From NCBI GenBank assembly GCA_030695265.1, contig JAUYTA010000280.1:1-6349 (forward strand): a stretch of DNA of 6,349 nt, read 5' to 3'. Below are positions 1 through 5,613 of the stretch, in pieces (within the stretch, counting starts at the first letter, position 1; each line of letters starts with the position of its first letter). The notes below the pieces were generated by a model that saw nothing but the letters and a program-made list of their open reading frames with translations, searched no databases and was not told where the DNA came from. Source of the stretch: Bacteroidota bacterium (GTDB lineage Bacteria > Bacteroidota > Bacteroidia > Bacteroidales > Prolixibacteraceae). The position numbers and the translations under genes are program-made.

Positions 1-216
1 CTTCAAAGATAGTGACTTATGTCGAAATGTGCAACTTTTTAATAAACTTAATTCATTAAATATCAGCTGTTTGGTGTTATTTAATTATAATATACAAATA
101 CTGACTATCAAGTATTTAACTCCTCCGAAATGTTAGTTATAAATATTTAGGCAATTCTTCAATCAAGACTGACAAATTAATACTTAACCCACACTATCCG
201 TTATAGACCAAAAAAA
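1..216. other. AT-rich upstream region without a gene
   Basis: This stretch precedes the sigma factor gene and is strongly AT-rich. I see no open frame with family-like residues on either strand, no tRNA and no tail of an upstream gene. I looked for the Bacteroidota housekeeping promoter pattern (TTTG, then about 20 bp, then TAnnTTTG). The only TTTG candidate, at 70-73, has at best a poor -7 partner near 93-100, so I do not call a promoter. The region contains neither GGG nor CGTC, so the ECF-like motif seen at 854-876 is not repeated here. The sigma gene's own promoter must lie in or upstream of this stretch. Confidence 0.6.
96..117. repeat. 7-bp perfect inverted repeat upstream of the sigma gene
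   Basis: AAATACT at 96-102 and AGTATTT at 111-117 are perfect inverted complements with an 8-nt spacer. No T-run follows the right arm, so it is not a normal intrinsic terminator. It could be an operator for a dimeric regulator or a weak hairpin. In such AT-rich DNA, a 7-bp inverted repeat can also arise by chance. Confidence 0.3.
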
Positions 217-810
217 ATGCTTTTAAGAACCGATATTCTCATCCTGAAAAATGTTATTACTTTTACGGCCATGACGCAGGAGAAGGAACATATTCTTTTT
301 GATGATATCAGGAATGGCGATGAAGTGGCTTTCAACAAAGCATTCGATCTGTACTATTCGCGCCTGTGCTTTTTTGCCGATAAAATTCTCCGCGATTTCG
401 ATTTATCCCGATCAATAGCGCAGCAGGTATTTGTTGATTTATGGATAAAACGCGACAAACTGATGGTAACTTCACTTCAATCATACCTATATCATTCGGT
501 TCAAAATTCAGCTTTGGATGTACTGAAACGCAAAAAAGTGGAGTCGCGCTATTTGGCTACACTTGACAAATCTGAAACGGAGGAAATGAAAGATCTGATG
601 GAAGAAGCAGAATTGGCAGACCGGATCAACAAAGCGATTCAAAAACTTCCGGAGAAATGCCGCGAAATTTTTGTGCTTTGCCGTTTCGAAGAACTTAAAT
701 ATGCTGAAATAGCCGCCCTGCTTAACATTTCGGTAAAAACGGTGGAGATGCAAATCAGCATTGCACTGAAAAAACTGCGCAAAGAATTATCTGATTATCA
801 GACAATCTAG
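217..810 (+). CDS. ECF-type RNA polymerase sigma-70 factor (Bacteroides expansion family)
   Basis: This is a small cytoplasmic sigma factor that directs RNA polymerase to the promoters of its regulon, presumably this SusC/SusD locus. It has the two-domain ECF layout. Region 2 spans about residues 38-105, with the core SRSIAQQVFVDLW at 64-76 and the basic segment DVLKRKKVESRY at 101-112. Region 4 spans about 134-190 and carries LPEKCREIFVLCRFEELKYA and the helix-turn-helix ISVKTVEMQISIALKKLRK at 171-189. There is no region 1.1 or 3 and no C-terminal extension. The start is uncertain. ATG 217 follows an A-rich stretch (CCAAAAAAA), favourable in this phylum. The in-frame ATG at 271 (179 aa, starting MTQEKEHILF) fits the usual family N-terminus better, because the first 18 residues look unlike the family. 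The next gene encodes a FecR-like anti-sigma factor, its expected partner. The family call is near certain; the target promoters are inferred. Confidence 0.93.
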   Translation: MLLRTDILILKNVITFTAMTQEKEHILFDDIRNGDEVAFNKAFDLYYSRLCFFADKILRDFDLSRSIAQQVFVDLWIKRDKLMVTSLQSYLYHSVQNSALDVLKRKKVESRYLATLDKSETEEMKDLMEEAELADRINKAIQKLPEKCREIFVLCRFEELKYAEIAALLNISVKTVEMQISIALKKLRKELSDYQTI

Positions 811-851
811 CTATTTACCCTTATTTTTTCAAAAAAACTTCAGGTTCATTA

Positions 852-902
852 CAGGGTATTTTAAGAGCAAATCGTCAAAGGGGTATAAAACGAAATTCCC
901 TG
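852..902 (+). repeat. Imperfect 10-bp inverted repeat ending just before the anti-sigma start
   Basis: CAGGGTATTT at 852-861 and AAATTCCCTG at 893-902 are inverted complements with one mismatch and a 31-nt spacer. The right arm ends 7 nt before ATG 910, where ribosomes would load. A transcript reading through from the sigma gene would contain both arms and could hide the start region. A transcript beginning inside the spacer would lack the left arm. The pairing is visible; any regulatory effect is inference. Confidence 0.4.
854..876 (+). promoter_or_regulatory. Possible ECF sigma-dependent promoter of the anti-sigma gene
   Basis: GGGTA at 854-858, followed by a T-rich step, and CGTC at 873-876 are separated by 14 nt. 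CGTC is a common -10 core for ECF sigma factors, and G-rich -35 elements followed by T or A tracts are usual. Initiation would fall at about 882-886, leaving a leader of roughly 25 nt. An autoregulated promoter for the anti-sigma gene would make sense as negative feedback. I find no second copy upstream of the sigma gene or susC, which weakens the case. Spacing and motif are judged by eye. Confidence 0.35.
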
Positions 903-909
903 AGTACGA

Positions 910-1905
910 ATGCAAAACGAATACAACCATATAGATCTTTTAATAGCCAATTTTCTGAGCGGCGAAGCCAACCAGTCTGAAAAGGACCAATTAAACCGTT
1001 GGATTGGTGAATCGCCTGCGAACAAACGAATTTTTGAAGAAAGCCGACGGATTTGGGTAAAAAGCCAAACCTATTTTTCTTCTACTGAAATTAGGTCAGA
1101 CCGCGAAAAAATCAAAGACCGAATTATTCAGCAACTTTCAAAACCTACCAAAAAGGTGAGTCTGTCAACATGGATTTACCGCGTTGCAGCTATTCTGGCA
1201 TTGCCTGTTATGCTTGGCATTGGCTGGTATTTGGGTTCAACAAAAATAAGCAGCGAAACGCAAATGTGCGAAGTTACTGCTCCTAAAGGACAGATTTCGA
1301 AATGTGTTCTGGCCGACGGTACCGAAGTTTGGCTCAATGCCGGTTCAACCTTAAAATACGATGCTGCTTTGAAAGGTAATTTGCGCGAAGTCAATCTCGA
1401 CGGGGAAGCCTACTTCAAGGTTTCAAAAAATAAACACAAACCATTTGTGGTAAGTACCGAACATGCCCGGATAAAAGTGCTGGGAACCATATTTAACCTG
1501 AAAGCATATTCAGGTGAAAATAAAGTGGAAACCACGCTGGAAGAAGGAAGTGTTGAATTTTGCCTGAAAGGAAGTGCAACAAAACCTGTTGAATTAAAAC
1601 CGGGGGAACGGGTGGTTTATAACATTTCTGAAAAAAAGATTACAGTTGGAAAGGTTGAAATCTACCTGCATACTGCCTGGAAAGACGGAAAGTTTGTGTT
1701 TAAAGATGCCGATTTGCAAACGATTATTCAGGAGTTGGAAAAACTGTACGATGTTCGGATTCATCTTGAAAACGATTCGTTGTTGAAGTTGCGTTTCAGG
1801 GGAATGTTCGAATACGAGCAAAATATTTTCAGCGCGCTCGAAGCCCTTGAACGAACAACCAACATGAAGTACAGGATGAAGGGACGGGATATTTGGTTGC
1901 AGTAA
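910..1905 (+). CDS. FecR-family anti-sigma factor (inner-membrane sigma regulator)
   Basis: This single-pass inner-membrane protein (331 aa, normal for the family) binds the ECF sigma factor in the cytoplasm and senses the outer-membrane transporter from the periplasm. Residues 1-85 are a cytoplasmic helical domain, with LIANFLSGEA at 11-20 and RWIGESPANKRIFEE at 30-44. Residues about 89-109 form the membrane segment (IYRVAAILALPVMLGIGWYL), preceded by a basic stretch. Residues about 120-215 are the FecR domain, with LADGTEVWLNAGSTLKY at 134-150, VNLDGEAYFKV at 161-171 and the segment around LGTIFNLKAY at 191-200. Residues about 260-330 match the C-terminal DUF4974-type domain. Cysteines at 120 and 132 flank the APKGQ loop and could form a disulfide. 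ATG 910 is the first start and gives the expected N-terminus. The gene follows its sigma factor by 99 bp, so the two are probably at least partly co-transcribed. Confidence 0.93.
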   Translation: MQNEYNHIDLLIANFLSGEANQSEKDQLNRWIGESPANKRIFEESRRIWVKSQTYFSSTEIRSDREKIKDRIIQQLSKPTKKVSLSTWIYRVAAILALPVMLGIGWYLGSTKISSETQMCEVTAPKGQISKCVLADGTEVWLNAGSTLKYDAALKGNLREVNLDGEAYFKVSKNKHKPFVVSTEHARIKVLGTIFNLKAYSGENKVETTLEEGSVEFCLKGSATKPVELKPGERVVYNISEKKITVGKVEIYLHTAWKDGKFVFKDADLQTIIQELEKLYDVRIHLENDSLLKLRFRGMFEYEQNIFSALEALERTTNMKYRMKGRDIWLQ

Positions 1906-1911
1906 AAAAGA

Positions 1912-1990
1912 GTTCAAAGTTTCAAGTTCCAGGTTTCAAGTTGCCCGATTATTTGGATATTCGATATTGGAAATTGATTATTGGAGATTT
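1912..1990. repeat. Degenerate 7-bp tandem repeat array
   Basis: The stretch splits into heptads of two related types. The first block (1912-1946) reads GTTCAAA, GTTTCAA, GTTCCAG, GTTTCAA, GTTGCCC. The second block (1956-1990) reads GATATTC, GATATTG, GAAATTG, ATTATTG, GAGATTT, preceded by a partial TTATTTG. The second block is offset by two bases from the first. The ten-base string GTTTCAAGTT occurs exactly twice, 14 bp apart (1919-1928 and 1933-1942). The array starts 7 bp after the anti-sigma stop codon. Units have no spacers, so it is not CRISPR. It could be slippage-derived filler or a dispersed intergenic repeat element. Confidence 0.6.
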
Positions 1991-2071
1991 GAAAAACCAT
2001 TGCTGCTTATATATTAACCTAAAAATTGAAATGCTTATGAAGAAATAACTGCTTGGTCTTTTATTTCTGCG

Positions 2072-2082
2072 GTTCCGGGAAC
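2072..2082. repeat. Short palindrome GTTCC-G-GGAAC
   Basis: GTTCC at 2072-2076 and GGAAC at 2078-2082 flank a single central G, making an odd-length palindrome 112 bp upstream of the susC start. With a one-base centre it suits a DNA operator better than an RNA hairpin. GTTCC could instead pair with the GGAAC at 2106-2110 inside the next hairpin. No regulator that would bind here is encoded in the window. Confidence 0.25.
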
Positions 2083-2100
2083 TATCGGAATATAAAAAAA

Positions 2101-2131
2101 CAACAGGAACAGCTGCGAACTGTCCCTGTTG
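2101..2131 (+). promoter_or_regulatory. 12-bp stem-loop in the susC leader
   Basis: CAACAGGAACAG (2101-2112) pairs with CTGTCCCTGTTG (2120-2131) around the 7-nt loop CTGCGAA, with one A-C mismatch. On the + strand it is followed by GCAAAAACGC, not a T-run, so it is not an intrinsic terminator in that direction. An A-run at 2094-2100 precedes it, which on the - strand becomes a T-run after the stem. It could therefore stop antisense transcription coming from the susC side. The loop repeats a sequence found at 2146-2152, allowing alternative pairing with 2138-2142. Confidence 0.5.
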
Positions 2132-2137
2132 CAAAAA

Positions 2138-2150
2138 CGCAGAAACTGCG
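2138..2150 (+). promoter_or_regulatory. Second small hairpin in the susC leader
   Basis: CGCAG (2138-2142) and CTGCG (2146-2150) form a 5-bp GC-rich stem with an AAA loop, 43 nt upstream of the susC start. The same CGCAG is complementary to the loop of the preceding hairpin (2113-2117) and to a third CTGCG at 2067-2071. Several mutually exclusive folds are therefore possible. The pairings can be read from the sequence; a role in susC expression is inferred. Confidence 0.35.
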
Positions 2151-2193
2151 AAAAAACGAAAATCATTTTTTTACTTAAAAAACAATCAAATTT

Positions 2194-5100
2194 ATGAAAA
2201 TTTATTGGCAATCGAATGAGGGCTTTTTGCCTTCGTTCAAAAAAATCTGGTTTATTATGAAACTCAATTTAATTTTGATCCTTTTTACAGTATTGCAGGT
2301 GTCGGCCAGTGTTTCGGCCCAGAATACCCGCCTGGATCTGAAAATGCAAAATGCCACTATTTCACAGGTATTCGATGAAATTGAAAGGCAATCGCAAGTC
2401 TATTTTTTCTATAACAAAAACCAGATCGACGAGACCAGAACGATCAGTGTTGACTTCCGCAACAAAACCATTGACGATATACTGAAAACGATGCTGTCGG
2501 AACTGTCGCTTACTTATGAATTTGCAGGGAAAAATGTCATTATAAAACCTGCAATCCTGCAAAACAATGGCCTTCAGCAGCAAAAAACCGTTTCCGGCAA
2601 TGTTACCGATTCTTCCGGTGCTTCATTGCCCGGCGTTTCCGTTGTTGTTAAAGGTACAACTTCCGGTGTTATTACTGATATGTATGGAAAATACTCAATT
2701 ACCAACGTTCCCGGAAATGCTACTTTGCAATTCTCGTTTGTGGGTATGAAAAGTCAGGAAATTGCAATTGCAGGGAAAACAACCCTCAATGTAGTACTTG
2801 AAGATGAAACAATTGGGATTGACGAAGTTGTTGCTATTGGTTATGGTACAGTTAAGAAAAGTGTCCTGACAGGTTCTGTATCTTCCATTAAAGTGGATGA
2901 ATTACAGGCCACCCCCATGACTTCCATCGACCAGGGCTTGGTTGGACGTGCAGCGGGAGTAATGGTTACCCAAACTTCCGGGATGCCGGGTGCCATCGCT
3001 TCGATTCGTGTTCGGGGAACAAGTTCTCTCCAGGGAGGAAACGAACCTTTGTATGTGATCGACGGATTTCCCATTTACAATGGATCAGGATTTGGAAATA
3101 CGGGTGGGGGCTCCAGATTCAGCGGATTGTCAACCATTAACCCCTCTGATATTGAATCCATTGAGATATTAAAAGATGCTTCCGCCACGGCCATTTATGG
3201 TACGCGGGCAGCCAATGGGGTGGTACTGATCAAGACAAAAAGTGGGAAAGTAGGTTCTGATGTCATTTCATTCGATGCCACTTACGGCGTACAGCAAGTG
3301 GTCCAGAATATTGAATTAATGAATGCCCTGGAATTCGCTGAAATGACCAATGAAGCAAGGGTCAATGATGGCCTGTCTCCGTTTTTTAGCGAAGCGGACA
3401 TGCAAAAGGTCCGACAGAATCCAATAGGTACGGACTGGCAGAAGGAGATTTTTCGGTCGGCTCCCACCCAGAATTACCAATTGACCTTTTCCGGAGGTGA
3501 TCAGAAAACGATTTATTCCATCTCTGCCAATTACAGTGAACAACAGGGGATTATCCACAATTCTGATTTCAAGCGATATTCCAGCAGGATCAACCTGGAA
3601 AGACAAATGCTGACCAATTTCAGGGTAGGGTCGAACTTTACCATGAGTAAAACCCTGGCCAATGCCGTTCAGACGGATTCTGGAGGAACTTCAGGAATCA
3701 TTTCAACCGCACTTGGGTTTAATCCCATTTTACCTGTTTACCAGGATGAAGCAACCAGGAAATATACTCTTGTCAACAATACAGGTTTACCCTATGCCAA
3801 CCCGGTAGCGACCGCCCGGGAAATAACCAGGGAAAATCATGCGGTTCGATTGCTGGGGAATCTGTTTGGGGAATGGGAGATTCTTCCAAACCTGAAAGCG
3901 AAAGTTTCATTTGGTGCTGATTTGTTCAATACCAAATTCAATTCCTATATTCCTTCCAATATTCAGGAATCTTCGGGTGTGGCCAATGCTTCCATCAGTG
4001 GAGGAACCACCACCAACTGGCTGAACGAAAATACCCTTAGCTGGGTGAAGGAAATTGGTCAGAACCATAAAATCGATTTACTGGGAGGGGTGACCTTTCA
4101 AAGGAATCATTATGAAGATTTTGCCGCCTCGTCCAAGAGTTTTGTCAATGATGTGTTGACCTTCAATAGTCTGCAGGCGGGATCCATTTATAACCAGCCT
4201 TCTTCCTCCGCTTCGGATTGGAGCTTGATGTCATACCTTGCACGCGTTAACTATAATTTCAAAGAACGGTATTTATTCTCTTTCAGTGGACGTGTGGACG
4301 GTTCTTCCCGGTTTGGGGCAAACAACAAATATGCTGTTTTCCCTTCCGGTTCATTTGCCTGGCGATTGATCGAGGAAGATTTTATCAAGAACACAAATAT
4401 TTTCAGTAACCTGAAAACCAGGATCAGTTATGGGATTACAGGGAACCAGGAAATCGGATTGTACAATTCTCTTTCCACCCTGGGTACTACCAATTACACC
4501 TTTGGGCGACAGCTCGTTAGCGGTTTCTTCCCCAATAAAATCCCTAATCCCGATTTAAGATGGGAGAAAACGAGCCAGTTTGATGTTGGACTGGATGTCG
4601 CTTTTTTTGATAACAGGTTAAGAATCACGACAGATTATTACCACAAGAAAACAACTGATTTGATTTACAGCGTTCCAGTATCTTTTGTTTCAGGGTTTGG
4701 TTCAGCCTTAAAAAATATAGGAAGTATCGAAAATAAGGGATTGGAACTTTCTGTAGGAAGTGATGTTTTAACCGGAGCTTTATCATGGACCACAGAATTT
4801 AATATTTCTTCCAATAAGAGCAATGTGTTGGATTTAGGGGGTGTCCAATACCAGGATATTGGTGGAGGGGATGATCACCTGAAAACCGGCGCTGCTCATC
4901 GTTTAATTGTAGGAGAACCCATCGGCTTGTTCTACGGTTATGTGTATGATGGCATCTTTCGAAACGCGGACGAACTGGCTGCCGGACCAAAATCACCCAC
5001 CAACTGGGTAGGAGGAAGGCGTTATGCGGATCTGGGCGGGCCTGCTGGCGTTCCTGATGGAATTGTGGACGCGACCAATGACAGAACCGTGATTGGGGAT

Positions 5101-5595
5101 CCCAATCCTGATTTCTTTGGCGGTATGACCAATACATTGTCTTACAAGGGATTTGAACTGAACCTGTTCCTTCAGTATTCGTATGGGAATGACGTATTTA
5201 ACTATAAAGCCATGGAATTGCTGTTGCCCACCGGAGGTCAAAATGTGTACAAAGACCTGGTGGACCGATGGAGACCCGACAACATTGACAGCAAATACCC
5301 CAAAGCCACCACCAACCGTTCAGCCGTTTTTTCAAGTCTTTACATCGAGGATGGCTCCTACCTGAAAGTGAAGACACTGACTTTGGCCTATGTTTTCCCC
5401 AGTTTAAAGAACAAGCATATCTCGAATATGAAGTTGTATGTAAGCGGTCAGAACCTGTTCACTTTTACCAATTACAGCGGTTACGATCCCGAAGTCAGTT
5501 ACCGGGGGGCTTCGAACCTGGAATTGGGTGAAGATTTTGGCGGTTATCCGCAGGCCAAAACTTTTTTGCTTGGGATCAGCTTAAATATTAAATAA
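2194..5595 (+). CDS. SusC/RagA-family TonB-dependent outer-membrane transporter with STN signalling domain
   Basis: This outer-membrane barrel imports oligosaccharides or similar ligands using TonB energy, working under a SusD lid. At 1133 aa it is a normal length for members with an STN domain. Residues 22-42 form the signal peptide core (MKLNLILILF, cleavage likely after ASVSA, 38-42). The STN domain spans about 46-118 (MQNATISQVFDEIERQSQVY). A carboxypeptidase-regulatory-like domain spans about 132-203 (VSGNVTDSSGASLPGVSVVV). The TonB box region is IDEVV at 209-213, then IGYGTVKKSVLTGSV, and the plug runs from about 218 to 348 with INPSDIESIEILKDASATAI and YGTRAANGVVLIKT. The rest is the barrel, with typical VDGSSRFG and IPNPDLRWE motifs, ending QAKTFLLGISLNIK. 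Start 2194 keeps a 21-residue lysine-containing extension common in this subfamily; Met22 (2257) is the alternative. The family's usual NGDG-type loop is enlarged here (GGPAGVPDG, 948-956). Its STN domain implies signalling to the adjacent anti-sigma factor. The substrate cannot be deduced. Confidence 0.96.
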   Translation: MKIYWQSNEGFLPSFKKIWFIMKLNLILILFTVLQVSASVSAQNTRLDLKMQNATISQVFDEIERQSQVYFFYNKNQIDETRTISVDFRNKTIDDILKTMLSELSLTYEFAGKNVIIKPAILQNNGLQQQKTVSGNVTDSSGASLPGVSVVVKGTTSGVITDMYGKYSITNVPGNATLQFSFVGMKSQEIAIAGKTTLNVVLEDETIGIDEVVAIGYGTVKKSVLTGSVSSIKVDELQATPMTSIDQGLVGRAAGVMVTQTSGMPGAIASIRVRGTSSLQGGNEPLYVIDGFPIYNGSGFGNTGGGSRFSGLSTINPSDIESIEILKDASATAIYGTRAANGVVLIKTKSGKVGSDVISFDATYGVQQVVQNIELMNALEFAEMTNEARVNDGLSPFFSEADMQKVRQNPIGTDWQKEIFRSAPTQNYQLTFSGGDQKTIYSISANYSEQQGIIHNSDFKRYSSRINLERQMLTNFRVGSNFTMSKTLANAVQTDSGGTSGIISTALGFNPILPVYQDEATRKYTLVNNTGLPYANPVATAREITRENHAVRLLGNLFGEWEILPNLKAKVSFGADLFNTKFNSYIPSNIQESSGVANASISGGTTTNWLNENTLSWVKEIGQNHKIDLLGGVTFQRNHYEDFAASSKSFVNDVLTFNSLQAGSIYNQPSSSASDWSLMSYLARVNYNFKERYLFSFSGRVDGSSRFGANNKYAVFPSGSFAWRLIEEDFIKNTNIFSNLKTRISYGITGNQEIGLYNSLSTLGTTNYTFGRQLVSGFFPNKIPNPDLRWEKTSQFDVGLDVAFFDNRLRITTDYYHKKTTDLIYSVPVSFVSGFGSALKNIGSIENKGLELSVGSDVLTGALSWTTEFNISSNKSNVLDLGGVQYQDIGGGDDHLKTGAAHRLIVGEPIGLFYGYVYDGIFRNADELAAGPKSPTNWVGGRRYADLGGPAGVPDGIVDATNDRTVIGDPNPDFFGGMTNTLSYKGFELNLFLQYSYGNDVFNYKAMELLLPTGGQNVYKDLVDRWRPDNIDSKYPKATTNRSAVFSSLYIEDGSYLKVKTLTLAYVFPSLKNKHISNMKLYVSGQNLFTFTNYSGYDPEVSYRGASNLELGEDFGGYPQAKTFLLGISLNIK

Positions 5596-5613
5596 ACAAA
5601 AACAGACTGAATC

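Larger units (their letters stand above)
1906..2193. other. 288-bp non-coding gap between anti-sigma and susC genes
   Basis: No protein-coding gene is supported here on either strand. The gap divides into a heptad-repeat half (about 1912-1990) and a hairpin-rich half (about 2067-2150). It ends in an A/T-rich stretch (2151-2193) that probably serves as the susC translation leader. No canonical terminator with a following T-run is visible on the + strand, so read-through from the sigma/anti-sigma unit into susC is possible. I found neither a TAnnTTTG promoter nor a copy of the GGGTA/CGTC pattern. A five-codon frame (2031-2048, MLMKK then stop) is too short to call. Confidence 0.6.

Noticed and set aside
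70..100. Possible housekeeping promoter (TTTG at 70-73 and a TA-containing box near 93-100)
   Set aside because: The downstream box matches TAnnTTTG at only the TA plus one T, which is not enough in AT-rich DNA.
821..838. T-run and A-run after the sigma gene stop as an intrinsic terminator
   Set aside because: TTTTTTCAAAAAAA is a pure A/T palindrome with a one-base centre and no GC stem, so it does not qualify as a terminator.
1912..1990. CRISPR array
   Set aside because: Units are 7 bp, contiguous and degenerate, without spacers of regular length.
1949..2134. A 61-aa open frame on the - strand in the gap before susC
   Set aside because: It runs through the heptad repeats and hairpin sequence, has no recognisable domain and no plausible leader, and its length is expected by chance.
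4799..5137. A 112-aa - strand open frame opposite the SusC barrel
   Set aside because: It is antisense to well-conserved SusC barrel sequence and resembles nothing I know; a shadow of the long sense frame.
2194..5595. SusC as a chimera, because local GC varies between its N-terminal part and barrel
   Set aside because: Hand counts of a few 60-base blocks ranged from about 30 to 55% with no clean breakpoint, consistent with ordinary variation in a long barrel gene.
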